A stretch of DNA of 64,000 nt from G963674835 sp963674835 (GCA_963674835.2 CAXXKC010000003.1:2542001-2606000), one strand, 5' to 3'; shown: positions 18,390 to 28,003, counted from the stretch's first letter. Numbers and translations: made by a program. The notes: generated by a model not told the origin, from the letters alone.

Positions 18390-19345
18390 GGCCAGCTCGG
18401 TGATTCCGAGAGCATCGGGACGGGGACTTCCTCGACGATCTCCTCCAGGACCGACAGCGCCGTGACCTTGCGCAGTCGGGCCTCCGGCTTGAGAATGAGC
18501 CGGTGGGCCATCACCGGCCCCGCGACCTTCTTGACGTCGTCGGGCTGCACGAAGTTGCGGCCGCCCACCGCCGCCAAGGCCTGCGACGTACGGAACAGGG
18601 CGATGCTCGCCCGCGGGCTACCGCCCAGGCCCAGCTCGTCTGACTCGCGTGTCGCTTGGACGATCTGCACGATGTACCGGCGGACCTTCTCGTCGACGTG
18701 GACCTGGCGGACCGCCTGCTGGGCGCCGATCAGTTCCTCGGCAGTCACGACCGGCTGCAGTTGCTCCAACGGATGGGTCCGCTCCAGGAGGGCCAGCATT
18801 TTCAATTCGTCGTCGGCGTTGGGATATCCGAGGCTGAAGCGCATGAGGAAGCGGTCCAACTGCGCTTCCGGCAGTGGGAATGTGCCCTCATGGTCGATGG
18901 GATTCTGCGTGGCAATCACCACGAAGGGCGGCGCTAGCGTGTGCGTGGTACCGTCGACCGTTACGCGTCCTTCGGCCATCGCTTCGAGCAAGGCTGCCTG
19001 GGTGCGCGGCGTGGCACGGTTGATCTCGTCGGCCAGCACGATCTGTGCGAAGATCGGCCCCGGGCGGAACTCGAACTCGGCCACTTTCTGATTGAAGATC
19101 GAACTGCCCGTCACGTCGGTGGGCAAGAGATCGGGCGTGCACTGGATTCGTTTGAATGAGCAGCCGACGCTCTGGGCCAACGCGCGGGCGAGCATGGTCT
19201 TGGCGACGCCTGGCACGTCTTCCAAGAGAATGTGTCCCTCGCAGAGCCAGGAGACCAGCGACAAGATGATCTGGCGGCGCTTGCCGACGATCACTTTCTC
19301 GACGTTGTCGAGGATCTTTCGTGCCGTAACGGTCACGTCTTTCAT
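18386..19345 (-). CDS. moxR: MoxR-family AAA+ ATPase
   Basis: 319 aa, family-typical length. Walker A is VPGVAKT at 44-50, Walker B VLADEINRA with Asp106/Glu107, sensor 1 VVIATQNPIDHEGTFPLPEAQLDRF, and an Arg-finger/sensor 2 region (GSPRASIALFRTSQA). MoxR proteins act as chaperone-like ATPases that mature or remodel partner complexes, working with vWA/DUF58 proteins. It is first in the MoxR-DUF58-DUF4129 operon. A 165-base gap separates it from the upstream glycosidase-like gene, so it probably has its own promoter, which I could not identify. Confidence 0.92.
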   Translation of the reverse strand: MKDVTVTARKILDNVEKVIVGKRRQIILSLVSWLCEGHILLEDVPGVAKTMLARALAQSVGCSFKRIQCTPDLLPTDVTGSSIFNQKVAEFEFRPGPIFAQIVLADEINRATPRTQAALLEAMAEGRVTVDGTTHTLAPPFVVIATQNPIDHEGTFPLPEAQLDRFLMRFSLGYPNADDELKMLALLERTHPLEQLQPVVTAEELIGAQQAVRQVHVDEKVRRYIVQIVQATRESDELGLGGSPRASIALFRTSQALAAVGGRNFVQPDDVKKVAGPVMAHRLILKPEARLRKVTALSVLEEIVEEVPVPMLSESPSWP

Positions 19346-19510
19346 GGAGGCCTCGAGGAGAACCCGTCATTGGAAGAGGAGCCGAGGCAGTCGTAAGACT
19401 TTCTTCGGCAGGCGGATTCACCATGGCCAGCCCGGCTCTCAACATCCAATGTAGGTGGGTCTGGGGCACCCGTCAACGCAAAACCGGGGCGAGTTCGACG
19501 GGTGGGCTGG

Positions 19511-22345
19511 TTACTTCACGGGCTCGCCCTGGCTGATGACGGTGACTCGAGCTCGCGCGCGGAGGCCGGCGGGGGCATCGCAGGCGAAATGGACTTCGTT
19601 CGGGCCGGCTCCGAGTGTGGGCGCGGCGCCTTCAGGTTTGACCTCCTGGATAAGCTCGCCATTGGGACCGTACAGCTTGCAGTCGTTGGGGCCGGAGTAT
19701 TCCAGGTAGCTGCCGCTGGAGATTTCGACCGGGAAGCGGATCGACTGGCCGCCAATCGAAACCACCGGGTGAATGAGCTTACCATCGACCAGTGGCATCG
19801 CCTTGATGGGACTCAGGAAGCACTTGACCTGTTTTCCGGCCGGGAGGTTGTTGTACCAGAGCCCCAACGTTTCGATCGCATTGAACTGGACGCTTTCGCG
19901 ATAGATTGCATAGCCGCTGCCATAGGGCCAGGAGTACTCGGCGTAGCGGTCCCCCTCGGGCTCAATCAGCTCGAAGTAACGCCAGCCGGTGAAGTCGATG
20001 GGAATGTAGTGGTCGCCGATTCCGTGCGACAAGTAGTGGGGACTGCTCAACTGCACGTTGAGCACTTCCTGTTGCCCGTCGCCATAGACCCATAGCCCCA
20101 AGGCCTGCTGCGCGGCGAAGTTCTTGGCTGGGGCGAAGGTCTTGGCGATCTGGCACCAGGCGCCGGACGCCGCAGGCCGGCCATTTGTGGCCGTGTAGCA
20201 ACCGCTTGTACCGCCGGCTTTCACCTGCTCTTTGGACGGTTTCAGGTCGGCCGTCACGCCGCTTTGCGCCGTGTGCGTGGCGAACTCGTCGGCGGCCGTG
20301 AAGTCGACGGCCGCGACATTTTCCGGAGCATCGTAGGGCTTGGCCGTGAGTAGGGCCTCAATACGCAGCTTCACCGGCTGCCTCGCGAATGTGTTCTCGA
20401 CGCGCCATGTGCTGCTGGGATCGTCGGCCGCGAGCACTTTGTGCTTGTCGTACTTCACCGGAAGGAATTGCCATCCCTTGTCGAGACTGCCAACCAGCGT
20501 GAACTCGGCGCCGGGCACGCGGAGTTTCTGGCGGATCGCTTCGGTAACCTGGCCGGAGAAACGTAAGGCCTCGTAGCGTTGGGTGATGTCGGCCAGACGC
20601 GGCAGGGCCGGTATGGTGCCAACATTGCCCGGATTGATCCCCATGAGGGCAAAACCGGTGTCGGTCCCCAGGCACTTGCTCATCAGGTACTCGATGTCGT
20701 CGGGAAACGTCGGTTCGCCCTGCGCGCCACTCCATGTTTTGAAGGCCCACCAACCAAGCTCGCCAGGAAGAAACATACGGCGGTTCGCTTCGTTCGCCTG
20801 GCAGTGGATGTCGATGAATCGCTTGTGACTCCGAGTTGGATGGTCCCAGGCACCCATGCGCGAGCGGACCACCCAGAGATGATGATGAAATGTGCTCATT
20901 TCCATCAATGCGGGTCGTTGGAGCCGCTTCCAGATTTCGTAGACGAACGCCGACCCGTAATGCCAACTGTTTTCGGCTCCGCCCAGAATGTCTTCGCCGT
21001 CCAAGGCGTCCAGATACATCATGTCGAAGCCGCAAGTATTGAACATTTCGGCCGTCTTACCAGCGACCTCGGCCAGAAGCGTCGTTTCGGGGTCGGGGAC
21101 GAACAGTCCGAAGCACTCCTTCAGATGATGCACCTTCGCCCCGGCCGCGTGGGCGGCCACCTTCGTGCCATAGGCGCCGCGCTTGCAGCCAGTGAACGCG
21201 TAGGGCGGCTCCTTGCCGATGCCTGAGTAGGTGATCAGCTCGTCGTCGATCTGGAGGGTGATGCTGTTGCGCACGAAGAAGCCGGTCGTGGTCGACATTT
21301 TGGTGGTCGGCTCGACGACGCGCACCGCGTCGCCCTCGACCGGGAGCGCATCGGCAAGCGTGAAGGTGGCGTCCTTGGCCAACCGCGGGTCGGGCACCGG
21401 CGTAACCCAGGGGCAGTTCTTGGCGATGAAGAAAGCGTAGGTATGCAGGCCGGCCGAAATGCCGGCCGCGTGGAGCTTGTCGATGACCGCCTTGAAGCTG
21501 GCTTTTCCGTTGGGATACGTGGTAGGATTGGGCTGGCAGTCGCCGAAGCGGAAACTTCCGCCGCCGTGGAAGTCAATCTGATTCATTCCCAGCCGTTTGC
21601 ACAGGGCGATCCACTCGTCGACCTTGTCCTCGGACATGTCGCCGAAGTTGAACAGGTAGGACCCCTGGTTGATCGCTTGCCCTAGGGCCCAAGGTCCGCC
21701 GATCGACGACTTGGGCAGTTCCTTGGCCTCGGTGACCACCTCCTGCAGCGTGCCGCGCAGGGCGTCCATCGGACAGCCAATCAGGGCCACCTTGGCGCCG
21801 GGCATGCCGAATCGCGGGTAGCACGACGCTCGCAGTCGTTTCATGGGCTGGGGGATCTCACTGACATTGGTCTTCAGATCGAGGGCCAGGGCACAGCCGG
21901 CAAACGGTTCGTCGAGGACTCCGCCGACCGACAGCGGGATATTGGCGAAAACGAACTCGTCGACCGCGGGGCCCTGGACATCGACGACCTCGAAGACAAG
22001 GTAGTGCGGATGGATGTGCGGTTGGATGGTGGCGAACACCTTGCTATCGCCAAACTGGAGGATCAACTTGCCGTCGGCCCATTCGGCTTTCGTCGCGTCC
22101 AGTTGCTTGCCTGCCAGCTTGACTGCGGCCACCGACTCCCGGTTCTGGGCCAGATAGTCCTTGCCGTCGCGCTTGTCGATGAGTTGCGCACTCTTGCCAT
22201 CGGGTCCAATCACGTACTTCATGTACGCGTTTTCCAGCGTGCACGCCTTCGACTCGGCATCCGCGGCCAACACCGGCCGTGGAACGATGAGCAACACCAG
22301 CATCGACGCGCACAGGAACACCAGTCGACAGGGGCAGGTTCTCAT
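19511..22345 (-). CDS. Large secreted TIM-barrel glycosidase-like protein
   Basis: 944 aa from the ATG at 22345, which starts a signal peptide (MRTCPCRLVFLCASMLVLLIV...VLA). An N-terminal beta-sandwich is followed by a barrel-like region with GMNQIDFHGGGSFRFGD, GISAGLHTYAFF and FDMMYLDALDGED; paired acidic residues at strand ends suggest a retaining glycosidase related to the alpha-galactosidase clan. A separate insertion near residues 340-400 (LQIDDELITYSGI, CKRGAYGTKVAAHAAGAKV) looks like a small beta-module. The C-terminal ~300 residues read as carbohydrate-binding sandwiches. Family number and substrate are not established. Confidence 0.6.
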   Translation of the reverse strand: MRTCPCRLVFLCASMLVLLIVPRPVLAADAESKACTLENAYMKYVIGPDGKSAQLIDKRDGKDYLAQNRESVAAVKLAGKQLDATKAEWADGKLILQFGDSKVFATIQPHIHPHYLVFEVVDVQGPAVDEFVFANIPLSVGGVLDEPFAGCALALDLKTNVSEIPQPMKRLRASCYPRFGMPGAKVALIGCPMDALRGTLQEVVTEAKELPKSSIGGPWALGQAINQGSYLFNFGDMSEDKVDEWIALCKRLGMNQIDFHGGGSFRFGDCQPNPTTYPNGKASFKAVIDKLHAAGISAGLHTYAFFIAKNCPWVTPVPDPRLAKDATFTLADALPVEGDAVRVVEPTTKMSTTTGFFVRNSITLQIDDELITYSGIGKEPPYAFTGCKRGAYGTKVAAHAAGAKVHHLKECFGLFVPDPETTLLAEVAGKTAEMFNTCGFDMMYLDALDGEDILGGAENSWHYGSAFVYEIWKRLQRPALMEMSTFHHHLWVVRSRMGAWDHPTRSHKRFIDIHCQANEANRRMFLPGELGWWAFKTWSGAQGEPTFPDDIEYLMSKCLGTDTGFALMGINPGNVGTIPALPRLADITQRYEALRFSGQVTEAIRQKLRVPGAEFTLVGSLDKGWQFLPVKYDKHKVLAADDPSSTWRVENTFARQPVKLRIEALLTAKPYDAPENVAAVDFTAADEFATHTAQSGVTADLKPSKEQVKAGGTSGCYTATNGRPAASGAWCQIAKTFAPAKNFAAQQALGLWVYGDGQQEVLNVQLSSPHYLSHGIGDHYIPIDFTGWRYFELIEPEGDRYAEYSWPYGSGYAIYRESVQFNAIETLGLWYNNLPAGKQVKCFLSPIKAMPLVDGKLIHPVVSIGGQSIRFPVEISSGSYLEYSGPNDCKLYGPNGELIQEVKPEGAAPTLGAGPNEVHFACDAPAGLRARARVTVISQGEPVK

Positions 22346-22453
22346 GGAAGGACCCTCGGAAACCAGGCGGGAGGAATGTGGGCGGGAACGGTCTCGATGG
22401 ATACGTCGGCGGCCATGGGGCAGCTCTGCGTGACGTAGACGATCGATGCTGCC

Positions 22454-22482
22454 AGCGTAGACCCCCGCTGTGGTGATGTCAA
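22454..22482 (-). promoter_or_regulatory. Putative promoter of the glycosidase-like gene
   Basis: Read leftward: perfect TTGACA (22482-22477), 17-base spacer, TACGCT (22459-22454), about 109 bases before the ATG at 22345. The -10 box is poor, so confidence is modest. Confidence 0.4.
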
Positions 22483-22611
22483 CGCAGCCCGCCCGGGATT
22501 TCCCGTATTGCGGGGCCGAAAACCCGCGGATGCCCTGTTGCATCAGTGGTGCTGAACTTAAGATGAAAGGAATTTCTCAGCCCTTATCCCGCCAACAGTC
22601 AGTCTCTGCCG

Positions 22612-24534
22612 GTGCGAGTGGCCGCTTTCGACAACCTGCAACTGCGGATCACGCTGATCTTCCTGCTGATCTCGTTGCTTCCGCTCGGGGTGCTCAGCGT
22701 CTTCGCTGTGCGGACGGCCGACGCCGTAATCACAAACATCGCCACGAACCAACTGGAAAACGTGGCCTCGGAGAAACAGGAACTCTTACAGCGGTGGCTC
22801 AGCGAGCGCAAGGCCGACTTAGAGGTCGTGGCCGGCTCGGCAGCCGTCCGCAGTATCGACCCGGCACAGATCGCCCCGTACCTCGAGTTGGTACGCGCCC
22901 AGTACGGGGTTTACAAGGAGTTCATCGTGGTCGACCGCCAGGGCAAGGTCGTATTCGACACCAACGGCTCTTCAACCACCTCCGATTGGAGCAACAGCGC
23001 GTGGTACCGGGATGCCATGGCCGGGCGGACGGCCATGTCGGAAATCCAACTCGAACTGGGCGGCCGAGATTCGGTCTTCCATATTTCAACTGCGGTCCGC
23101 GGCACAGACGCACAACCGCAGGGCGCTGTGCGAGCAACGGTCAGCACGGCATCGATTCTCGCCGGTGTTCTGCGGGTGTTGTTGGGGCGCACGGGCGAAA
23201 GCTACCTGGTCAACCACGAAGGAACGTTTCTCGCCCACAAGGAGCCGCGACGCATCTTGCACGAGAACATCGCCCAATCGGAGAGCTTCTCGAGGATTTT
23301 CAGTGGAAGGATGCCGCTGCAGGGAAACCAAACGGGCCCCGCCGGGCATGGCGATGCTGCGGCTGCACTGGCGACAACCGACAGCCCTTTGTTCTCCAAG
23401 CCGATCTACACTGACTATCGCGGTATTGCCGTACTGGGCGCGTCGCGGCCGGTGGCGGGCACCGACTGGTACCTGGTCGTCGAACAGGACCGCGACGAGG
23501 CCTTCGCCGATTCCTACCGTCTGACGCACAACATCTACCTTATGATCGGGCTGACAGCCGGGGCAGCCATTGGCGCTTCCTGGTTGTTGGGCTATTGGGT
23601 GACGGCTCCGATCCGCACGCTCAGCGATGCGGCCCGGGCACTGTCGGCGGGCGACTTCGATCACGCGATGGACAACGCTCGAACCGGCCGGCACGACGAG
23701 ATCGGCCTTTTGTATGCTGCGTTCACGGAGATGGCTGGCCAGTTGCGACAGCGTCAGGCCCAGCTTCAGCAGAGGGTTGGACTGACCGAGGAGGAGCTGC
23801 GCAAGACGGATGCCCGGTTGCAGGGCACGCTGCAGGCGGCCGCCCGCAGCGAGCATCTCGCCGCCTTGGGACGTCTCAGTTCGGGCGTGGCGCACGAGAT
23901 CCGCACGCCGCTGACATCGCTGAAGCTGTTTCTCCAGGGGTACCAGGAGGAGATGGCGACATCGGCCGACGAGAGCGAGGATTTTCAGATCGCCATGCGG
24001 CAGATCCTCCGCATCGAGACGACGATCAACCATTTTCTGCAGTATGCCCGGCCGCGCGAACCGGTGATGGCCGAGCTGGATTTTGGCCGGATGGTCGACG
24101 AGGCCTTGGAGATCGTTCGGCCGCGAGCGAAGCAGCAGAGTGTGCGGATCGAGCGACTCGTGGCGGAGCCGCTCCCTGCCGTCGAAGGCGATCAGCATCA
24201 GTTGGGCGAATGCCTCGTGAACCTGATGGTCAACTCACTAGAGGTCATGCCCGACGGAGGCAAGTTGACGATCGCTGTTTGTGGCGCCGCCGCACCTTTG
24301 GAAGGGCTCAAGCGACCCGGCGTATGCATCGAGGTTTCCGACACCGGGCCGGGGATTCCCGATGACGCACTGCAGCAACTTTTCGAACCGTTCTTCACGA
24401 CCAAGGCTACGGGCTCCGGGCTGGGCTTGCCGATTGTGCAGAACACGGTGCAGTTGCATGGGGGAGTGATTCGAGTGCGCACGCGTCTCGGCGCCGGCAC
24501 GACGTTCTCCATCTATCTGCCCGCAATCGCCTGA
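22612..24534 (+). CDS. Membrane sensor histidine kinase (Cache-HAMP-HisKA-HATPase)
   Basis: 640 aa, GTG start (a second GTG lies two codons later). TM1 is residues 13-33, the extracytoplasmic sensor about 35-305 contains FIVVDRQGKVVFDTNG and a second half with GESYLVNHEGTFLAH, consistent with a double Cache domain; TM2 306-330, HAMP 331-385, coiled coil to 410, HisKA with phospho-acceptor His428 in SSGVAHEIRTPLTSL. The HATPase shows the N box (NLMVNSLE), DTGPGI and GSGLGL. It signals to the NtrC-type regulator 11 bases downstream. Such pairs often sense small ligands; none can be named. The N-terminus is hydrophobic rather than cleaved. Confidence 0.9.
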   Translation: MRVAAFDNLQLRITLIFLLISLLPLGVLSVFAVRTADAVITNIATNQLENVASEKQELLQRWLSERKADLEVVAGSAAVRSIDPAQIAPYLELVRAQYGVYKEFIVVDRQGKVVFDTNGSSTTSDWSNSAWYRDAMAGRTAMSEIQLELGGRDSVFHISTAVRGTDAQPQGAVRATVSTASILAGVLRVLLGRTGESYLVNHEGTFLAHKEPRRILHENIAQSESFSRIFSGRMPLQGNQTGPAGHGDAAAALATTDSPLFSKPIYTDYRGIAVLGASRPVAGTDWYLVVEQDRDEAFADSYRLTHNIYLMIGLTAGAAIGASWLLGYWVTAPIRTLSDAARALSAGDFDHAMDNARTGRHDEIGLLYAAFTEMAGQLRQRQAQLQQRVGLTEEELRKTDARLQGTLQAAARSEHLAALGRLSSGVAHEIRTPLTSLKLFLQGYQEEMATSADESEDFQIAMRQILRIETTINHFLQYARPREPVMAELDFGRMVDEALEIVRPRAKQQSVRIERLVAEPLPAVEGDQHQLGECLVNLMVNSLEVMPDGGKLTIAVCGAAAPLEGLKRPGVCIEVSDTGPGIPDDALQQLFEPFFTTKATGSGLGLPIVQNTVQLHGGVIRVRTRLGAGTTFSIYLPAIA

Positions 24535-24545
24535 AAGTTCCTACG

Positions 24546-25985
24546 ATGGAAAAGATCCTGATTGTTGACAACGACGAAGGGCTGTCGCACTTCCTCACTC
24601 GCCTCTTCGTTCGGCAGGACTGCGAGGTGCGTTCTTGCGCCGACGGCCAAGCAGCACTGCAGCTACTGGCCGCCGAGAACTTCGACCTCATCCTGCTCGA
24701 TTACAAGATGCCGGGGCTTAGCGGGTTGGAGACTCTGGCGCAGATCAAGGCGGCGCTGGTCAAGACGCCCGTCATCATCATGACGGCCCACGGCACGACG
24801 GAAACGGCCATCGAGGCCATGAGGATCGGCGCGTATGACTACCTACTGAAGCCATTCGACACCGAGGAACTCAAGCGAATCGCGGCCGACGCGTTGCGGG
24901 TCAATCGGCTGATGAAGGAGGTGGTCAGCCTGCCAAACGCCGTCACCAAGGTGTCGCCCGCGGCGACTGAGGGAGTGCGGATCGTCGGCGCTCACCGCAA
25001 GATGCAGGAGGTGTTCAAGCTGATCGGGCAGGTGGCAGAAAAGGACGTCACCGTGCTGATTACAGGCGAAAGCGGCACCGGCAAGGAGCTCGCCGCCCGG
25101 GCGATCTATCACCACAGCCACCGCAAGGATCGGCCTTTTATGGCGGTCAATTGTGCGACGATTCCCGACTCGCTTTTTGAAAGCGAGTTGTTCGGCTACG
25201 AGCGAGGGGCGTTCACGGGCGCCGATCGTTCGTACGTCGGCAAGTTTGAACGCTGCCACACCGGCACCCTTTTCTTCGACGAAATCGGCGACATCTCGCG
25301 CACGGCTCAAGCCAAGGTATTACGTGTGCTTCAGGAGGGTGAATTCGAACGCGTCGGCGGCAGCGAGACGATCCGCGTCGACGTGCGGATCATTGCGGCC
25401 ACCAATAAGAACCTCGAGGCGGAGGTGGAACAAGGGCGTTTTCGAGAGGACCTGTACTATAGGCTCAAGGTAATCTCGATCGATCTACCCCCGCTGCGCG
25501 AGCGGCTGGACGACGTTGATCCCCTGGTCGATTACTTCGTCGGCCGTTTCGCCCGCCAGTACGGCAAGCCCATCCAGTACGTGGCCGAGCCGGCCATGCG
25601 CAAGCTGCACGGTTACAGTTGGCCGGGGAACGTTCGCCAGTTGGAAAACTGCATGCGGCGAGCCGTTCTGATGTGCAAGGGCGATGTGCTTCTACCGGAA
25701 CACATCCACTACGAATCCGACACGGATCGTACGGCTGCCGCGACCTGCGACGACGTCGTGCGGCGTCTCAAGCAGCACGTTGAGCAATTGGCTCCGGAAA
25801 TCCTGCAGATGGCTGACCAGCATGCTCATGCCAACGTGATCGACCTGGTCGAAGAGGCCCTGATCGCCGAGGCACTCAAGCAGTGTAACCGCAACCAGGT
25901 CCGAACAGCCCGCCTGCTGGGCATTAGCCGCAACACGCTGCGACACCGGATCAAGAAGTACAACCTGGAGAGCACCGAACCCTGA
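24546..25985 (+). CDS. Sigma54-dependent response regulator, NtrC/AtoC type
   Basis: 479 aa. Receiver domain 1-120 with acidic pocket Asp8/Asp10, phosphorylation site Asp52 (LILLDYKMPG), Thr in IIMTAHGT and Lys in LLKPF. AAA+ domain about 148-375 with Walker A GESGTGKE, the sigma54-contact loop GAFTGA and Walker B GTLFFDEIGD. The C-terminal Fis-type helix-turn-helix ends QVRTARLLGISRNTLRHRIKKY. It activates RpoN promoters when phosphorylated by the kinase encoded just upstream. I found no convincing -24/-12 site in the window, so its targets probably lie elsewhere. Confidence 0.93.
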   Translation: MEKILIVDNDEGLSHFLTRLFVRQDCEVRSCADGQAALQLLAAENFDLILLDYKMPGLSGLETLAQIKAALVKTPVIIMTAHGTTETAIEAMRIGAYDYLLKPFDTEELKRIAADALRVNRLMKEVVSLPNAVTKVSPAATEGVRIVGAHRKMQEVFKLIGQVAEKDVTVLITGESGTGKELAARAIYHHSHRKDRPFMAVNCATIPDSLFESELFGYERGAFTGADRSYVGKFERCHTGTLFFDEIGDISRTAQAKVLRVLQEGEFERVGGSETIRVDVRIIAATNKNLEAEVEQGRFREDLYYRLKVISIDLPPLRERLDDVDPLVDYFVGRFARQYGKPIQYVAEPAMRKLHGYSWPGNVRQLENCMRRAVLMCKGDVLLPEHIHYESDTDRTAAATCDDVVRRLKQHVEQLAPEILQMADQHAHANVIDLVEEALIAEALKQCNRNQVRTARLLGISRNTLRHRIKKYNLESTEP

Positions 25986-26024
25986 GCGAGCGTTCCCGGC
26001 AGCATGACTGCTTGCGGAGAGCGG

Positions 26025-27080
26025 CTAATCGAAGCAGAAGCAGTCTGTGATGTCGCACCGGTGCAATTCGCAGTAGCCGTCCGGTCCTCGCCGACCACGG
26101 GGGTTCGCTCGGGGAGGATCTTCCGGTTCTTGGGAAATAGTCGGCCCACTGGGCTGAAGCGGGTCTGGCAGACTGTCGGCGATGTCAGGCGGCTCGGGCA
26201 GGACATCGACCGCAATCTCTTCGGGCGGTTCGACCATGGTCGGTTCCGGCTCGTTCGGCGCGGGTGGCCGCGGGGACCAGATGGCGTCGTGGACAGCTTC
26301 GCATCCATGCCAGCGAACCCATTTCAGAAGACCACCGGCGGCGGCGAATCGATCCGGCGCCACGACGTACACGTGCGGAGCCCACTCAGCAATTCTGGCC
26401 GCTTCGACGGCGGCTGACGCCTCCTCGCCCGCGTCAGGACCGCGCAGCACGAGGGCCACCCGCGACACGCCCAACTCGGCCAACCGTTGCCAGCGAGCAG
26501 GGGTCATCTGGAAACCGGATCCGCCGATGGCGGCGACCGGCAGCAGGCCCAGTTGGTGAAGAAGCACCGCATCCAGCAGATCATCGATGAGCACCAACCC
26601 GCCCGGACCGCCGTTGATGGCCGGCAGTGCGATGTCCAAGCCGAACACCGAGATGGCGTCCTTCCAGGGGCCTTTGATCAAGTATTTTGGCGGACGGCCC
26701 TCGGGATGCCGAGCCCAGAAGCTCACGATCTGACTACGTGGGTCACGGATTGCTCCCACCAGGCGCCCCGACAGACGAGCATCAGCAAGGAGATTCGAGG
26801 CCTCGATTTCCGCGGGGTGGAACCCGGCTTCGCGGAGCTCGGTTTCCATTGTTGCGACGTCGGGCACAACACCGACAGGCAGGCGATCAAGCCGATCCGG
26901 CTCGACACCCCGTCGCGTCAGCCACGCTCGCGCCCGCCGGACGGCTGCGTCGCCGCTGTCACCGTGCCGCAGAAGTTGGCAGGCATGGGTAAAGTATGTT
27001 TCCAGCAAGTCGACCATACGCTGCTGCTGGTTCAACTGAAAGACTCCCGCTTCGGCAAGATCTGACCGGCAAAAAACCAC
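26025..27080 (-). CDS. DnaG-like primase fragment with degenerate TOPRIM motifs
   Basis: 351 aa from a GTG at 27080; an ATG at 27017 is an alternative. Residues about 22-60 (LETYFTHACQLL, RARAWLTRRGVEPDRLDRL) match the segment after the zinc finger of bacterial DnaG. LVLIDDLLDAVLLHQLGLLPVAAIGG aligns with the EGYMDV motif of TOPRIM, but Glu is replaced by Asp; and VLRGPDAGEEA replaces the DGD metal site. There is no zinc finger. The end carries a small Cys/His knot (CELHRCDITDCFCFD). The frame stays open upstream to 27305 without any ATG, GTG or TTG. This looks like a diverged or decayed primase-type protein; catalysis is doubtful. Confidence 0.6.
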   Translation of the reverse strand: MVFCRSDLAEAGVFQLNQQQRMVDLLETYFTHACQLLRHGDSGDAAVRRARAWLTRRGVEPDRLDRLPVGVVPDVATMETELREAGFHPAEIEASNLLADARLSGRLVGAIRDPRSQIVSFWARHPEGRPPKYLIKGPWKDAISVFGLDIALPAINGGPGGLVLIDDLLDAVLLHQLGLLPVAAIGGSGFQMTPARWQRLAELGVSRVALVLRGPDAGEEASAAVEAARIAEWAPHVYVVAPDRFAAAGGLLKWVRWHGCEAVHDAIWSPRPPAPNEPEPTMVEPPEEIAVDVLPEPPDIADSLPDPLQPSGPTISQEPEDPPRANPRGRRGPDGYCELHRCDITDCFCFD

Positions 27081-27340
27081 GTCGCGCGGCTGCTTTGGAA
27101 TGTAGTGAGGATCGATCGTCTGGTCAATCTCGGGAAAGCGGACCGGCTCCCACGGCAGCTGAGTGGGGGCGGCTGATCGTTGGAGCCAGGCTGACGCCCC
27201 TGTTTGGGCGAAACTCGCAGATTCTCCAAAGTCGCAATCATTCCGAAACTCCTGTTGCGAAGCAATGCCACCAGATTTATGATGTTGGCTTCTAATATTG
27301 TCAAGCTAACCTGCCATAAGCCATGAGGAGGCATCATCGA

Positions 27341-28003
27341 ATGGGTGAAGATCCCAAAGTCCAGGTACACTGGCACGAACACGCCGTTTCGCGGGAGGAT
27401 CGTGAAGCACTGCAGGGGCATCAGGGCTGTGTCGTGTGGTTCACGGGCCTAAGCGCCTGCGGGAAGAGTACCGTGGCCAATCTGGTCGACCACAAGCTCC
27501 ACTCGATGGGTGTGCACAGCTTCGTCCTCGACGGCGACAACATCCGCCACGGACTAAATGCCAGTCCCGACATGCTTCGCCAGCGGCACGGCGACGAGTT
27601 CGCCTCGCGATTTGGGCTGGGTTTCTCCGCCCAGGACCGAGAAGAAAACATCCGTCGGATCGGGGCGGTGGCCAAGCTGTTCAGCGAGGCAGGTATCGTC
27701 GCGATTACGGCTTTCATTAGCCCCTATCGCGTGGACCGGGACCGCGTTCGGGCGACGGTGCGCGACGGTGACTTCGTGGAGATCCTCGTCGACGCTCCTT
27801 TGGAGGTCTGCGAACAGCGAGATCCCAAGGGACTGTACAAGAAGGCGCGGGCCGGCCAGCTCAAGGGTTTTACCGGCATCGACGACCCCTACGAGCCACC
27901 CCTGGCTGCAGAACTCGTCCTTGATGCGGGGACGAAGTCGCCGGAGGTCTTGGCCGACGAAGTGATCGCACACTTGAGAGCGGCGGGGAAGATCCGCGTC
28001 TGA
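27341..28003 (+). CDS. cysC: Adenylyl-sulfate kinase
   Basis: 220 aa, usual size for CysC. It phosphorylates APS to PAPS. Walker A is GLSACGKST (family norm GLSGAGKST), then DGDNIRHGLN, FSAQDREENIRRIGAVAKLF, FISPYRVDRDRVR, FVEILVDAPLEVCEQRDPKGLYKKARAG and GIDDPYEPP, all diagnostic. The ATG at 27341 is chosen because GAGGAGG lies nine bases before it. No cysD/cysN neighbours; as PAPS feeds both assimilation and sulfation, a link with sulfated polymers is possible but not shown. Confidence 0.95.
   Translation: MGEDPKVQVHWHEHAVSREDREALQGHQGCVVWFTGLSACGKSTVANLVDHKLHSMGVHSFVLDGDNIRHGLNASPDMLRQRHGDEFASRFGLGFSAQDREENIRRIGAVAKLFSEAGIVAITAFISPYRVDRDRVRATVRDGDFVEILVDAPLEVCEQRDPKGLYKKARAGQLKGFTGIDDPYEPPLAAELVLDAGTKSPEVLADEVIAHLRAAGKIRV

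Noticed and set aside
17415..19091. 558-codon rightward frame opposite DUF58 and MoxR
   Set aside because: It spans two real, overlapping genes antisense and changes composition at their junction; a shadow.
27371..27386. TGGCACGAACACGCC resembling a sigma54 -24/-12 promoter
   Set aside because: GG and GC are nine bases apart instead of ten, and the site is inside cysC codons.
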